DNA of 64,000 nucleotides, taken from contig NW_026947543.1 of the NCBI RefSeq assembly GCF_034190915.1, forward strand, positions 1,054,001 to 1,118,000. The letters are read 5' to 3'. The notes under the pieces are model-generated. The model saw nothing but the letters and a program-made list of their open reading frames with translations, ran no database searches and had not been told where the DNA came from. Below are positions 46,275-57,896 of this stretch, one piece after another. Both the position numbers and the translations under genes were made by a program. Source of the DNA: Cavia porcellus. Lineage: Eukaryota > Chordata > Mammalia > Rodentia > Caviidae. How positions within the stretch are numbered: the stretch's first letter is position 1; the number at the start of each line of letters is the position of its first letter.

Positions 46275-48720
46275 ATGAATATTCTTGGCCTGGTATGCCA
46301 CAGGAATCTCACTGAAGGCTTCACTGCTCAGAATTTGGGGATGGAAATGCTTGCCAATCTACACATGGGTGTACTTTCAATGGGATATGAAATATGCCGG
46401 GGCCTGGCAGATGTTCTCTGACATGTCCTACCCTTGAGCATATGCTTTTCCCTTGTCATGTCTGTCATTTGGCTGAGTCCTGTTCCCTAAGCTATTCAGT
46501 CAAGACTTGCTGGAATCATTCACCTGCAGTATAAGAGCTTTCTGTGAAATTTCTCAGCAGAAATCCTCTGCAAGCACATAGCTTTGGATATGAGAGACAG
46601 TGGTGGAAGTTGAATTTCAAGGGCAGATATTTGAAAACAAAGAAACAAGCCCCGAATAAGATCTTTACATGTTTCCCAGATGAATATGTTTGGAAATACG
46701 GGGGAAGATGGAGATCAAGATTGAGAAGAGTGCACACCCATTTCAAGGTACAAAAACCAGGGAAAAACATGGCAAAGCAAGAGAGCTGGTTAATTTGATG
46801 TAAAAATCTTTGATGATGAAAGGAAAATTATATTCTCATGGTGATTTAATCAGGCTGTAGCAGTGAAGTTCTCATGTTGGTTGTCCTATGTGTGGCCTTC
46901 TGCATTGGGCAGTGGATGCAGGACAGGAGATCTTCAAATAAATCTGGTGGAACACAAAATAGTGAAAAAAATATCAATCTAAATCCTGTGTATTCCTTCC
47001 CTTTAAGAACATATATGGATAATGTCCGGAGTTTCAAAAGAGAAAATGTCTATTGGGTCATGGTTTCACGAATGAAATAGTCACTTCACATAACATTTTG
47101 AATTTTGCTTTCGCAGTTGCTCATGTACCGGGCCTGAGTAAAGCAGAATGCAGAGTAAGCCTCATCAATAGTTGTGCATTCCATAAGGGGTTTTAAAACC
47201 AGTGAAACCCTTTGGACCTAGTGTTTGTATTTAATTGGTTGATTGGTTTTTCAGATTGTTTGTTTTACTATTTTTAACTTTGGGAGTCAGGGAAGCCCTC
47301 ACTCATAGTGATTTAGACCTCTCCAAAAGCTCTGAAGTTATTCATGTAACAGCTATTACATGTTATAAGTTTCTCCTATTAAAACTTGAAAGACTAACAG
47401 ACTCTGTTACTTTTCATCTAAATTCAGTGTTGCGCTAAATTCAGTGTTGGACTTTTTTTTACAAGTCCTTTGAAATGTGTCCTCCTCTAGTCACTGGTCG
47501 TGCTGGAATGTACTTTCTTTTGAAGACAGGATTTGAGCAAATTGATACAAGTACAGTTTGCCACTACTCTGGACACCTGGTTAAATATCGAGTTGCCTAA
47601 ATGGTGTGTGTTTTACTTTGATCTCTGCTCACACTTTGCTCATCCATTTAGAACCACAGGGCTCCAGGCCATAGCGTTCTAGGCCTAAACAAGAAAATTT
47701 CCATTCCGTTTTGGGAGTTCATTCGTCTCTCATAATTACTTTTTTAACAAATGTGTGCTTCAGGAGAGTCCCTGTCTAAATGTGGAGAGGCCCATTTTCA
47801 TTCACTCACTTTCAGACTTTCTAAGATTTTCAGTTACTAGAGGTTTGCCCAGACTTGCCATAGTCAAGGGACAGTGCACTTCACTTGAAATTGTGCAGTA
47901 TTACTTCATGTGTGTCCGTGGAAATTCCACCAATGGGAAACTCTTGCTGTAGTCATCTCCAAGTGTTTCTGCGTAAGACAATATAACTAACAAAGGATGT
48001 GGTTTCAAGCAGAATGAGGAATGGAGGGATAATCTTTATTTCAGTGCAGGTTGACCTTTCAAAGAAACAGTAATTCCTATGAAATAGGAGGTAAAATCTT
48101 TTGTAAAGAGACATGGATATGACATACTCAACTTTATGTCACATTTTTTAAAAAGCCAAGGGCATTTGAGAAATTCTTGGCTGCTGAATTGTCCCTTTTT
48201 TCAAATTTCTCATAGGTAAGACACTCCAGTTTCTTCAAACCATGGTACTGTTCCTTTCATGTAAAAAACCAAAGCAAAAAACAAAATAAATTAAAACAAA
48301 ACCCATCAAATTACATTTGAGAGCACACAATTGCTCAGCAGGCCCACTATTCAAGAAGCTAGAGGTACAGAAGCCTCAGCCTTCAGCCCACGGCCTGAAG
48401 TTTTGTCTCTATCATGGCCCCTCAATTCCCTGGCATGTCCACATTAACTCATGAATCTTTACTCATTTCCTCTTCAAATGCACAGGATCCAATATATTTG
48501 AACCCTGTTCACCTGGGCTGTAATCATCCAAGAACACACCAGAGGAAGGGCAGCCACCCCCTTGCCTGGGGCCTTGGAGCTTAGCACAATAGAAATGGAA
48601 ACCTGAACAAGGGGAGCCAAAACAAAGAGAGGAATATTCCTAAAGTCTGAAACACAGAAGCTACCTATAGACCAGTAGTGGGATTTCACAAATTATGTAA
48701 GAATCTCTGTGCACATGCTT

Positions 48721-48818
48721 GGCATGGTCGCTCATGCCTATAATCCCAGCAATCTGGGGGCTGAGGTGGATGGATCCTTGGGAGTTCCAGTCCATCGTGG
48801 GCTACGAATTTATCTCAA
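48721..48818 (+). mobile_element. B1-like SINE remnant, unit 13
   Basis: Same insertion; standard version. Shortly downstream TTTCCAAAAAG reads TTTCCCAAAAG. Confidence 0.75.
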
Positions 48819-49406
48819 GGCCTCTTTCAACAACTACATAAGATGCTGTTTCCCAAAAGAGGACAACAGAAAACTAGACACACTTGGTCTAGGTCCCGGG
48901 GTTCACTACATGAGTTGTGGAGTCTAAATATTCCATGCCATGAGAAAATACCTGGGATTTTTAGTGAAAGGGGCATTTGCATCCCTTTTCTATGGGTTTC
49001 CCTTTCACCATGTTACATTTGAGTTCTGGGAAAACCTGCTGGTGACAAGCTATCTAGCATTATGTTGGTTTAGGTATTGAGCTAGTACCTCATGTTTAGT
49101 GTTCAGGGTTATGCTGGAATGGCTGCAGACCTCCTTGAAATAGCTATTGCAGACAAGTGAACCCTGAGGAAGCTGGATAGTTGAAGCAGGCACTCCAAAT
49201 ATTCATGCACTGCAAGGATTCACTTTCATTTTGGGACTCATCTTCTGGTTGCTGGCTTTTAGTGCTAACTGATACTACCATGGTGGCAGTAATCCAGCAG
49301 AGACTGCATGTATGGTTTGCAAGTTTGCTTCCCAAGCGACCAGAAACTTGGCAGAACACAAATCATTGTGGCATTTTCTTTCCTCCCCTGAAACATTTGG
49401 CTTTCT

Positions 49407-50049
49407 AAGTTTGAAAATTGAATAGACTGGGCTAGTCAGGTTTTTTACCCCATGTACCACCAACAGAGCTAAAGACAGAGCCAATTACTTCCCTCCATTG
49501 TCAAAATATGTGAAATTTTCGTGGTCACCACAACTTCAAAGAAAATTCTGAGGCAACTTAGAGAGGTGAATCAAATACTGCATGATTGGAATGACTGTTG
49601 TTATATGAGGTGGAAAGCTGCAGAGTTGGGCTGAAACTGTTCACAGAAATCCACAGGCTTGTGGTTGCCAGGCAACCACACTGGGCTGAGATTGACTGAA
49701 CATCACTGTGAGGTGGATTTTAGGCTCTAGGTTTGAAAATTTAAAAGACTGGGGTAGTCAAATTTGGAACACATCGACCACAGACAGACCAAAAGGTCGT
49801 TCAATTACTTCCCTCCACTTCTCAAAATATGTCAAATTTTCTTGATCACTACAACTGTAAAAAAAATTCTGAGGCAACATAGAGAGGCTAATCAAATACT
49901 GCACGATTGGAATGGCTGTGGTTGTATGAGGTGGAAAGCTGCAGAGTTGGGCTGAAACAGTTCACAGAAAGCCACAAGCTTGTGGTTGCCAGGCAACCAC
50001 ACTGGGCTGTGATTGGCTGAGCACCATTGTGAGCTGGACTTTTGGCTCT
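49407..50049 (+). repeat. Internal 321-bp duplication, unit 13
   Basis: GGTTTTTTACCCC left haplotype; both X-boxes intact, but the left CCAAT box is lost (ATTGACTGA). The left copy has AATGACTGTTGTTATATG. Confidence 0.93.
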
Positions 50050-50149
50050 AGGATACAAGTGTGCAGTAGGAGACCTGAGTCACAATGCTGGGCGTTGCCA
50101 TGGAGACCTCAGTGGCACAGAGGACCTTGTAGGGAAAGATTTAAATAGG
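49985..50149 (+). promoter_or_regulatory. Promoter-like module, unit 13
   Basis: All elements intact, class I; TTTAAATAGG at 50140-50149 preceded by GGGAAAGA instead of GGGCAAGA. Confidence 0.5.
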
Positions 50150-52594
50150 ATGAATATTCTTGGCCTGGTATGCCACAATATTCTCTCCGAAGGCTTCACT
50201 GCTCAGAATTTGTGGATGGAAATGCTTGCCAATCTACACATTGATGTACTTTCAGTAGGATATTAAATATGCCAGGGCCTGGCAGATGACCTCTGCCATG
50301 TCCTTTCCTTGAGCATACGCTTTTCCCTTGTCATGTCAGTCATTTTGCTGAGTCCTGTTCCCTAAGCTATTCAGTCAAGACTTGCTGGCATCATTCACCT
50401 GCAGTATAAGAGCTTTCTGTGAAATTTCTCAGCAGAAATCCTCTGCAAGCACATAGCTTTGGATATGAGAGACAGTGGTGGAAGTTGAATTTCAAGGGAA
50501 GATATTTGAAAACAATGAAACAAGCCCCGAATAAGACCTTGACATGTTTCCCAGATGAATATGTTTGGAAATATGGGGGAAGATGGAGATCAAGACTGAG
50601 AAGAGTGCACACCCATTTCAAGGTACAAAAACCAGGGAAAAACACGGCAAAGCAAGAGAGCTGGTTAATTTGATGTAAAAATCTTTGATGATGAAAGGAA
50701 AATTATATTCTCATGGTGATTTAATCAGGCTGTAGCAGTGAAGTTCTCATGTTGGTTGTCCTATGTGTGGCCTTCTGCATTGGGCAGTGGATGCAGGACA
50801 GGAGATCTTCAAATAAATCTGGTGGAACACAAAATAGTGAAAAAAATATCAATCTAAATCCTGTGTATTCCTTCCCTTTGAGAACATATGTGGATAATGT
50901 CCAGAGTTTCAAAAGAGAAAATGTCTATTGGGTCATGGTTTCACCAATGAAATGGTCACTTCACATAACATTTTGAATTTTGCTTTCACAGTTGCTCATG
51001 TACCGGGCCTGAGTAAAGCAGAATGCAGAGTAAGCCTCATCAATAGTTGTGCATTCCATAAGGGGTTTTAAAACCAGTGAAATCCTTTGGACTTAGTGTT
51101 TGTATTTAATTGGTTGATTGGTTTTTCAAATTGTTTGTTTTACTATTTTTAACTTTGGGAGTCAGGGAAGCCCTCACTCATAGTGATTTAGACCTCTCCA
51201 AAAGCTCTGAAGTTATTCATGTAACAGCTATTACATGTTATAAGTTTCTCCTATTAAAACTTGAAAGACTAACAGACTCTGTTACTTTTCATCTAAATTC
51301 AGTGTTGTGCTAAATTCAGTGTTGGAATTTTTTTACAAGTCCTTTGAAATGTGTCCTCCTCTACTCACTGGTCGTGCTGGAATGTACTTTCTTGTGAAGA
51401 CAGGATTTGAGCAAATTGACACAAGTACAGTGTGCCACTTCTCTGGACACCTGGTTAAATATCAAGTTGCCTAAATGGTGTGTGTTTTACTTTGATCTCT
51501 GCTCACACTTTGCTCATCCAGTTAGAAGCACAGGGCTCCAGGCCATAGCGTTCTAGGCCTAAACAAGAAAATTTCCATTCCGTTTTGGGAGTTCATTCAT
51601 CTCTCATAATTACTTTTTCCACAAATGTGTGCTTCAGGAGAGTCCCTGTCTAAATGTGGAGAGGCCCATTTTCATTCACTCAATTTCAGACTTTCTAAGA
51701 TTTTCAGTTACTAGAGGTTTGCCCAGACTTGCCATTGTCAAGGGACAGTGCACTTCACTTGAAGTTGTGCAGTATTACTTCATGTGTGTCCGTGGAAATT
51801 CCACCAATGGGAAACTCTTGCTGTAGTCATGTCCAAGTGTTTCTGCGTAAGACAATATAACTAACAAAGGATGTGGTTTCAAGCAGAATGAGGAATGGAG
51901 GGATAATCTTTATTTCAGTGCAGGTTGACCTTTCAAAGAAACAGTAATTCCTATGAAATAGGAGGTAAAATCTTTTGTAAAGAGACATGGATATGACATG
52001 CTCAACTTTATGTCACATTTTTTAAAAAGCCAAGGGCATTTGAGAAATTCTTGGCTGCTGAATTGTCTCTTTTTTCAAATTTCTCATAGGTAAGACACTC
52101 CAGTTTCTTCAAACCATGGTACTGTTCCTTCCATGTAAAAAACCAAAGCAAAAAACAAAATAAATTAAAACAAAACCCATCAAATTACATTTGAGAGCAC
52201 ACAATTGCTCAGCAGGCCCACTATTCAAGAAGCTAGAGGTACAGAAGCCTCAGCCTTCAGCCCACGGCCTGAAGTTTTGTCTCTATCATGGCCCCTCAAT
52301 TCCCTGGCATGTCCACATTAACTCATGAATCTTTACTCATTTCCTCTTCAAATGCACAGGATCCAATATATTTGAACCCTGTTCACCTGGGCTGTAATCA
52401 TCCAAGAACACACCAGAGGAAGGGCAGCCACCCCCTTGCCTGGGGCCTTGGAGCTTAGCACAGTAGAAATGGAAACCTGAACAAGGGGAGCCAAAACAAA
52501 AAGAGGAATATTCCTAAAGTCTGAAACACAGAAGCTACCTATAGACCAGTAGTGGGATTTCACAAATTATGTAAGAATCTCTGTGCACATGCTT

Positions 52595-52692
52595 GGCATG
52601 GTCGCTCATGCCTATAATCCCAGCAATCTGGGGGCTGAGGTGGATGGATCCTTGGGAGTTCCAGTCCATCGTGGGCTATGAATTTATCTCAA
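52595..52692 (+). mobile_element. B1-like SINE remnant, unit 14
   Basis: Same insertion; GGGCTATG version. Confidence 0.75.
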
Positions 52693-53280
52693 GGCCTCTT
52701 TCAACAACTACATAAGATGCTGTTTCCAAAAAGAGGACAACAGAAAACTAGACACACTTGGTCTAGGTCCCGGGGTTCACTACATGAGTTGTGGAGTCTA
52801 AATATTCCATGCCATGAGAAAATACCTGGGATTTTTAGTGAAAGGGGCATTTGCATCCCTTTTCTAAGGGTTTCCCTTTCACCATGTTACATTTGAATTC
52901 TGGGAAAACCTGCTGGTGACAAGCTATCTAGCATTATGTTTATTTAGGTATTGAGCTAGTACCTCATGTTTAGTGTTCAGGGTTATGCTGGAATGGCTGC
53001 AGACCTCCTTGAAATAGCTATTGCAGACAAGTGAACCCCGAGGAAGCTGGATAGTTGAAGCAGGCACTCCAAATATTCATGCACTGCAAGGATTCACTTT
53101 CATTTTGGGACTCACCTTCTGGTTGCTGGCTTTTAGTGCTAACTGATACTACCATGGTGGCAGTAATCCAGCAGAGACTGCATGTATGGTTTGCAAGTTT
53201 GCTTCTCAAGCGACCAGAAACTTGGCAGAACACAAATCATTGTGGCATTTTCTTTCCTCCCCTGAAACATTTGGCTTTCT

Positions 53281-53923
53281 AAGTTTGAAAATTGAATAGA
53301 CTGGGCTAGTCAGGTTTTTTACCCCATGTACCACCAACAGAGCTAAAGACAGAGCCAATTACTTCCCTCCATTGTCAAAATATGTGAAATTTTCTTGGTC
53401 ACCACAACTTCAAAGAAAATTCTGAGGCAACTTAGAGAGGTGAATCAAATACTGCATGATTGGAATGACTGTTGTTATATGAGGTGGAAAGCTGCAGAGT
53501 TGGGCTGAAACTGTTCACAGAAATCCACAGGCTTGTGGTTGCCAGGCAACCACACTGGGCTGAGATTGACTGAACATCACTGTGAGGTGGATTTTAGGCT
53601 CTAGGTTTGAAAATTTAAAAGACTGGGGTAGTCAAATTTGGAACACATCGACCACAGACAGACCAAAAGGTCGTTCAATTACTTCCCTCCACTTCTCAAA
53701 ATATGTCAAATTTTCTTGATCACTACAACTGTAAAAAAAATTCTGAGGCAACATAGAGAGGCTAATCAAATACTGCACGATTGGAATGGCTGTGGTTGTA
53801 TGAGGTGGAAAGCTGCAGAGTTGGGCTGAAACAGTTCACAGAAAGCCACAAGCTTGTGGTTGCCAGGCAACCACACTGGGCTGTGATTGGCTGAGCACCA
53901 TTGTGAGCTGGACTTTTGGCTCT
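53281..53923 (+). repeat. Internal 321-bp duplication, unit 14
   Basis: Shares all the unit 13 markers, including the lost left CCAAT box, and both X-boxes are intact. Confidence 0.93.
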
Positions 53924-54023
53924 AGGATACAAGTGTGCAGTAGGAGACCTGAGTCACAATGCTGGGCGTTGCCATGGAGACCTCAGTGGCACAGAGGACC
54001 TTGTAGGGCAAGATTTAAATAGG
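53859..54023 (+). promoter_or_regulatory. Promoter-like module, unit 14
   Basis: All elements intact, class I; TTTAAATAGG at 54014-54023. Confidence 0.5.
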
Positions 54024-56467
54024 ATGAATATTCTTGGCCTGGTATGCCACAATATTCTCTCCGAAGGCTTCACTGCTCAGAATTTGTGGATGGAAATGCT
54101 TGCCAATCTACACATTGATGTACATTCAATTGGATATTAAATATGCCAGGGCCTGGCAGATGACCTCTGCCATGTCCTATCCTTGAGCATACGCTTTTCC
54201 CTTGTCATGTCAGTCATTTTGCTGAGTCCTGTTCCCTAAGCTATTCAGTCAAGACTTGCTGGCATCATTCACCTGCAGTATAAGAGCTTTCTGTGAAATT
54301 TCTCAGCAGAAATCCTCTGCAAGCACATAGCTTTGGATATGAGAGACAGTGGTGGAAGTTGAATTTCAAGGGAAGATATTTGAAAACAATGAAACAAGCC
54401 CCGAATAAGACCTTGACATGTTTCCCAGATGAAGATGTTTGGAAATATGGGGGAAGATGGAGATCAAGACTGAGAAGAGTGCACACCCATTTCAAGGTAC
54501 AAAAACCAGGGAAAAACATGGGAAAGCAAGAGAGCTGGTTAATTTGATGTAAAAATCTTTGATGATGAAAGGAAAATTATATTCTCATGGTGATTTAATC
54601 AGGCTGTAGCAGTGAAGTTCTCATGTTGGTTGTCCTATGTGTGGCCTTCTGCATTGGGCAGTGGATGCAGGACAGGAGATCTTCAAATAAATCTGGTGGA
54701 ACACAAAATAGTGAAAAAAATATCAATCTAAATCCTGTGTATTCCTTCCCTTTGAGAACATATGTGGATAATGTCCAGAGTTTCAAAAGAGAAAATGTCT
54801 ATTGGGTCATGGTTTCACCAATGAAATGGTCACTTCACATAACATTTTGAATTTTGCTTTCACAGTTGCTCATGTACCGGGCCTGAGTAAAGCAGAATGC
54901 AGAGTAAGCCTCATCAATAGTTGTGCATTCCATAAGGGGTTTTAAAACCAGTGAAATCCTTTGGACCTAGTGTTTGTATTTAATTGGTTGATTGGTTTTT
55001 CAAATTGTTTGTTTTACTATTTTTAACTTTGGGAGTCAGGGAAGCCCTCACTCATAGTGATTTAGACCTCTCCACAAGCTCTGAAGTTATTCATGTAACA
55101 GCTGTTACATGTTATAAGTTTCTCCTATTAAAACTTGAAAGACTAACGACTCTGCTACTTTTCATCTAAATTCAGTGTTGCGCTAAATTCCGTGTTGGAC
55201 TTTCTTTACAAATCCTTTAAAATGTGTCCTCCTCTAGTCACTGGTCGTGCTGGAATGTACTTTCTTGTGTAGACAGGATTTGAGCAAATTGACACAAGTA
55301 CAGTTTGCCACTACTCTGGACACCTGGTTAAATATCGAGTTGCCTAAATGGTGTGTGTTTTACTTTGATCTCTGCTCACACTTTGCTCATCCAGTTAGAA
55401 CCACAGGGCTCCAGGCCATACCATTCTAGGCCTAAACAAGAAAATTTCCATTCCGTTTTGGCAGTTCATTCGTCTCTCATAATTACTTTTTCCACAAATG
55501 TGTGCTTCAAGAGAGTCCCGGTCTAAATGTGGAGAGGCCCATTTTCCTTCTCTCACTTTCGGACTTTCTAACATTTTCAGTTACTAGAGGTTTGCCCAGA
55601 CTTGCCATTGTCAAGGGACAGTGCACTTCACTTGAAGTTGTGCAGTATTACTTCATGTGTCTACGTGGAAATTCCACCAATGGGAAACTCTTGCTGTAGT
55701 CATCTCCAAGTGTTTCTGCGTAAGACAGTATAACTAACAAAGGATGTGGTTTCAAGCAGAATGAGGAATGGAGGGATAATCTTTATTTCAGTGCAGGTTG
55801 ACCTTTCAAAGAAACAGTAATTCCTATGAAATAGGAGGTAAAATCTTTTGTAAAGAGACATGGATATGACATGCTCAACTTTATGTCACATTTTTTAAAA
55901 AGCCAAGGGCATTTGAGAAATTCTTGGCTGCTGAATTGTTCCTTTTTTCTAATTTCTCATAGGTAAGACACTACAGTTTCTTCAAACCATGGTACTGTTC
56001 CTTCCATGTAAAAAAGCAAAGCAAAAAACAAAATAAATTAAAACAAAACCCATCAAATTACATTTGAGAACACACAATTGCTCAGCAGGCCCGCTATTCA
56101 AGAAGCTAGAGGTACAGAAGCCTCAGCCTTCAGCCCACGGCCTGAAGTTTTGTCTCTATCATGGCCCCTCAATTCCCTGGCATGTCCACATTAACTCATG
56201 AATCTTTACTCATTTCCTCTTCAAATGCACAGGATCCAATATATTTGAACCCTGTTCACCTGGGCTGTAATCATCCAAGAACACACCAGAGGAAGGGCAG
56301 CCACCCCCTTGCCTGGGGCCTTGGAGCTTAGCACAATAGAAATGGAAACCTGAACAAGGGGAGCCAAAACAAAGAGAGGAATATTCCTAAAGTCTGAAAC
56401 ACAGAAGCTACCTATAGACCAGTAGTGGGATTTCACAAATTATGTAAGAATCTCTGTGCACATGCTT

Positions 56468-56565
56468 GGCATAGTCGCTCATGCCTATAATCCCAGCAAT
56501 CTGGGGGCTGAGGTGGATGGATCCTTGGGAGTTCCAGTCCATCGTGGGCTACGAATTTATCTCAA
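56468..56565 (+). mobile_element. B1-like SINE remnant, unit 15
   Basis: Same insertion; the start reads GGCATAGTCGC, a private change in the A-box region. Confidence 0.75.
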
Positions 56566-57153
56566 GGCCTCTTTCAACAACTACATAAGATGCTGTTTCC
56601 AAAAAGAGGACAACAGAAAACTAGACACACTTGGTCTAGGTCCCGGGGTTCACTACATGAGTTGTGGAGTCTAAATATTCCATGCCATGAGAAAATACCT
56701 GGGATTTTTAGTGAAAGGGGCATTTGCATCCGTTTTCTAAGGGTTTCCCTTTCACCATGTTTCATTTGAATTCTGGGAAAACCTGCTGGTGACAAGCTAT
56801 CTAGCATTATGTTGGTTTAGGTATTGAGCTAGTACCTCATGTTTAGTGTTCAGGGTTATGCTGGAATGGCTGCAGACCTCCTTGAAATAGCTATTGCAGA
56901 CAAGTGAACTCCGAGGAAGCTGGATAGTTGAAGCAGGCACTCCAAATATTCATGCACTGCAAGGATTCACTTTCATTTTGGGACTCATCTTCTGGTTGCT
57001 GGCTTTTAGTGCTAACTGATACTACCATGGTGGCAGTAATCCAGCAGAGACTGCATGTATGGTTTGCAAGTCTGGTTCCCAAGCCACCAGAAACTTGGCA
57101 GAACACAAATCATTGTGGCATTTTCTTTCCTCCCCTGAAACATTTGGCTTTCT

Positions 57154-57796
57154 AAGTTTGAAATTTAAATAGACTGGGCTAGTCAGGTTTTTTACCCCAT
57201 GTACCACCAACAGAGCTAAATACAGAGCCAATTACTTCCCTCCATTGTCAAAATATGTGAAATTTTCTTGGTCACCACAACTTCAAAGAAAATTCTGAGG
57301 CAACTTAGAGAGGTGAATCAAATACTGCCTGATTGGAATGGCTGTGGTTGTATGAGGTGGAAAGCTGCAGAGTTGGGCTGAAACTGTTCACAGAAATCCA
57401 CAGGCTTGTGGTTGCCAGGCAACCACACTGGGCTGAGATTGGCTGAACATCACTGTGAGGTGGATTTTAGGCTCTAGGTTTGAAAATTTAAAAGACTGGG
57501 GTAGTCAAGTTTGGAATACATCGAGCACAGACAGACCAAAAGGTCGTTCAATTACTTCCCTCCACTTCTCAAAATATGTCAAATTTTCTTGATCACTACA
57601 ACTGTAAAAAAAATTCTGAGCCAACATAGAGAGGCTAATCAAATACTGCATGATTGGAATGGCTGTGGTTGTATGAGGTGGAAAGCTGCAGAGTTGGGCT
57701 GAAACAGTTCACAGAAAGCCAAAAGCTTGTGGTTGCCAGGCAACCACACTGGGCTGTGATTGGCTGAGCACCATTGTGACCTGGACTTTAGGCTCT
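57154..57796 (+). repeat. Internal 321-bp duplication, unit 15
   Basis: GGTTTTTTACCCC left haplotype with GAAATTTAAATAG at the left end, where other units have GAAAATTGAATAG. Both X-boxes intact; GGAATACATCG and GAGCCAACATAG in the right copy. Confidence 0.93.
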
Positions 57797-57896
57797 AGGA
57801 TACAAGTGTGCAGTAGGAGACCTGAGTCACAATGCTGGGCATTGCCATGGATACCTCAGTGTCACAGAGGACCTTGTAGTGCAAGATTTAAATAGG
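57732..57896 (+). promoter_or_regulatory. Promoter-like module, unit 15 (class II)
   Basis: Perfect X-box, CCAAT and AP-1; ATTGCCATGGATAC; TTTAAATAGG at 57887-57896. The upstream HindIII palindrome is broken (CCAAAAGCTTGTGG). Confidence 0.47.

Larger units (their letters stand above)
42595..46468 (+). repeat. Macrosatellite unit 12 (3,874 bp), recombinant
   Basis: Complete unit. It starts with the AAATACTCTGC form found otherwise only in unit 1 and has the unit 5 markers CCACTACACTGG and CATCCATTTAG. In the left 321-bp repeat it joins GGTTTGGACCCC of one haplotype to ATATGTGAAATTTTC of the other. In the promoter region it joins class I GTTGCCATGGAGACC to class II CAGTGTCACAG and GGAATCTC. 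The splice-like junction is at 44340/44341. Confidence 0.97.
46469..50343 (+). repeat. Macrosatellite unit 13 (3,875 bp), longest unit
   Basis: Complete unit. The end shares private markers with unit 14: AATGACTGTTGTTATATG, GATTGACTGAAC, GTCAAATTTGG, GCACGATTGG and CACAATATTCTCTCCG. The splice-like junction is at 48215/48216. The usual EcoRI site after the SINE is lost (TTTGAGTTCTGG near 49018). The left CCAAT box is destroyed (ATTGACTGA), while the right one is intact. Confidence 0.97.
50344..54217 (+). repeat. Macrosatellite unit 14 (3,874 bp)
   Basis: Complete unit, beginning TTTGCTGAG instead of TTGGCTGAG like unit 15. The first about 0.9 kb matches unit 15 (CTGGCATCATTC, AAGACCTTGACATG, CATATGTGGATAATG), and its end matches unit 13. 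The splice-like junction is at 52089/52090. It has a private TTATGTTTATTTAGG near 52936. The left CCAAT box is lost as in unit 13. Confidence 0.97.
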
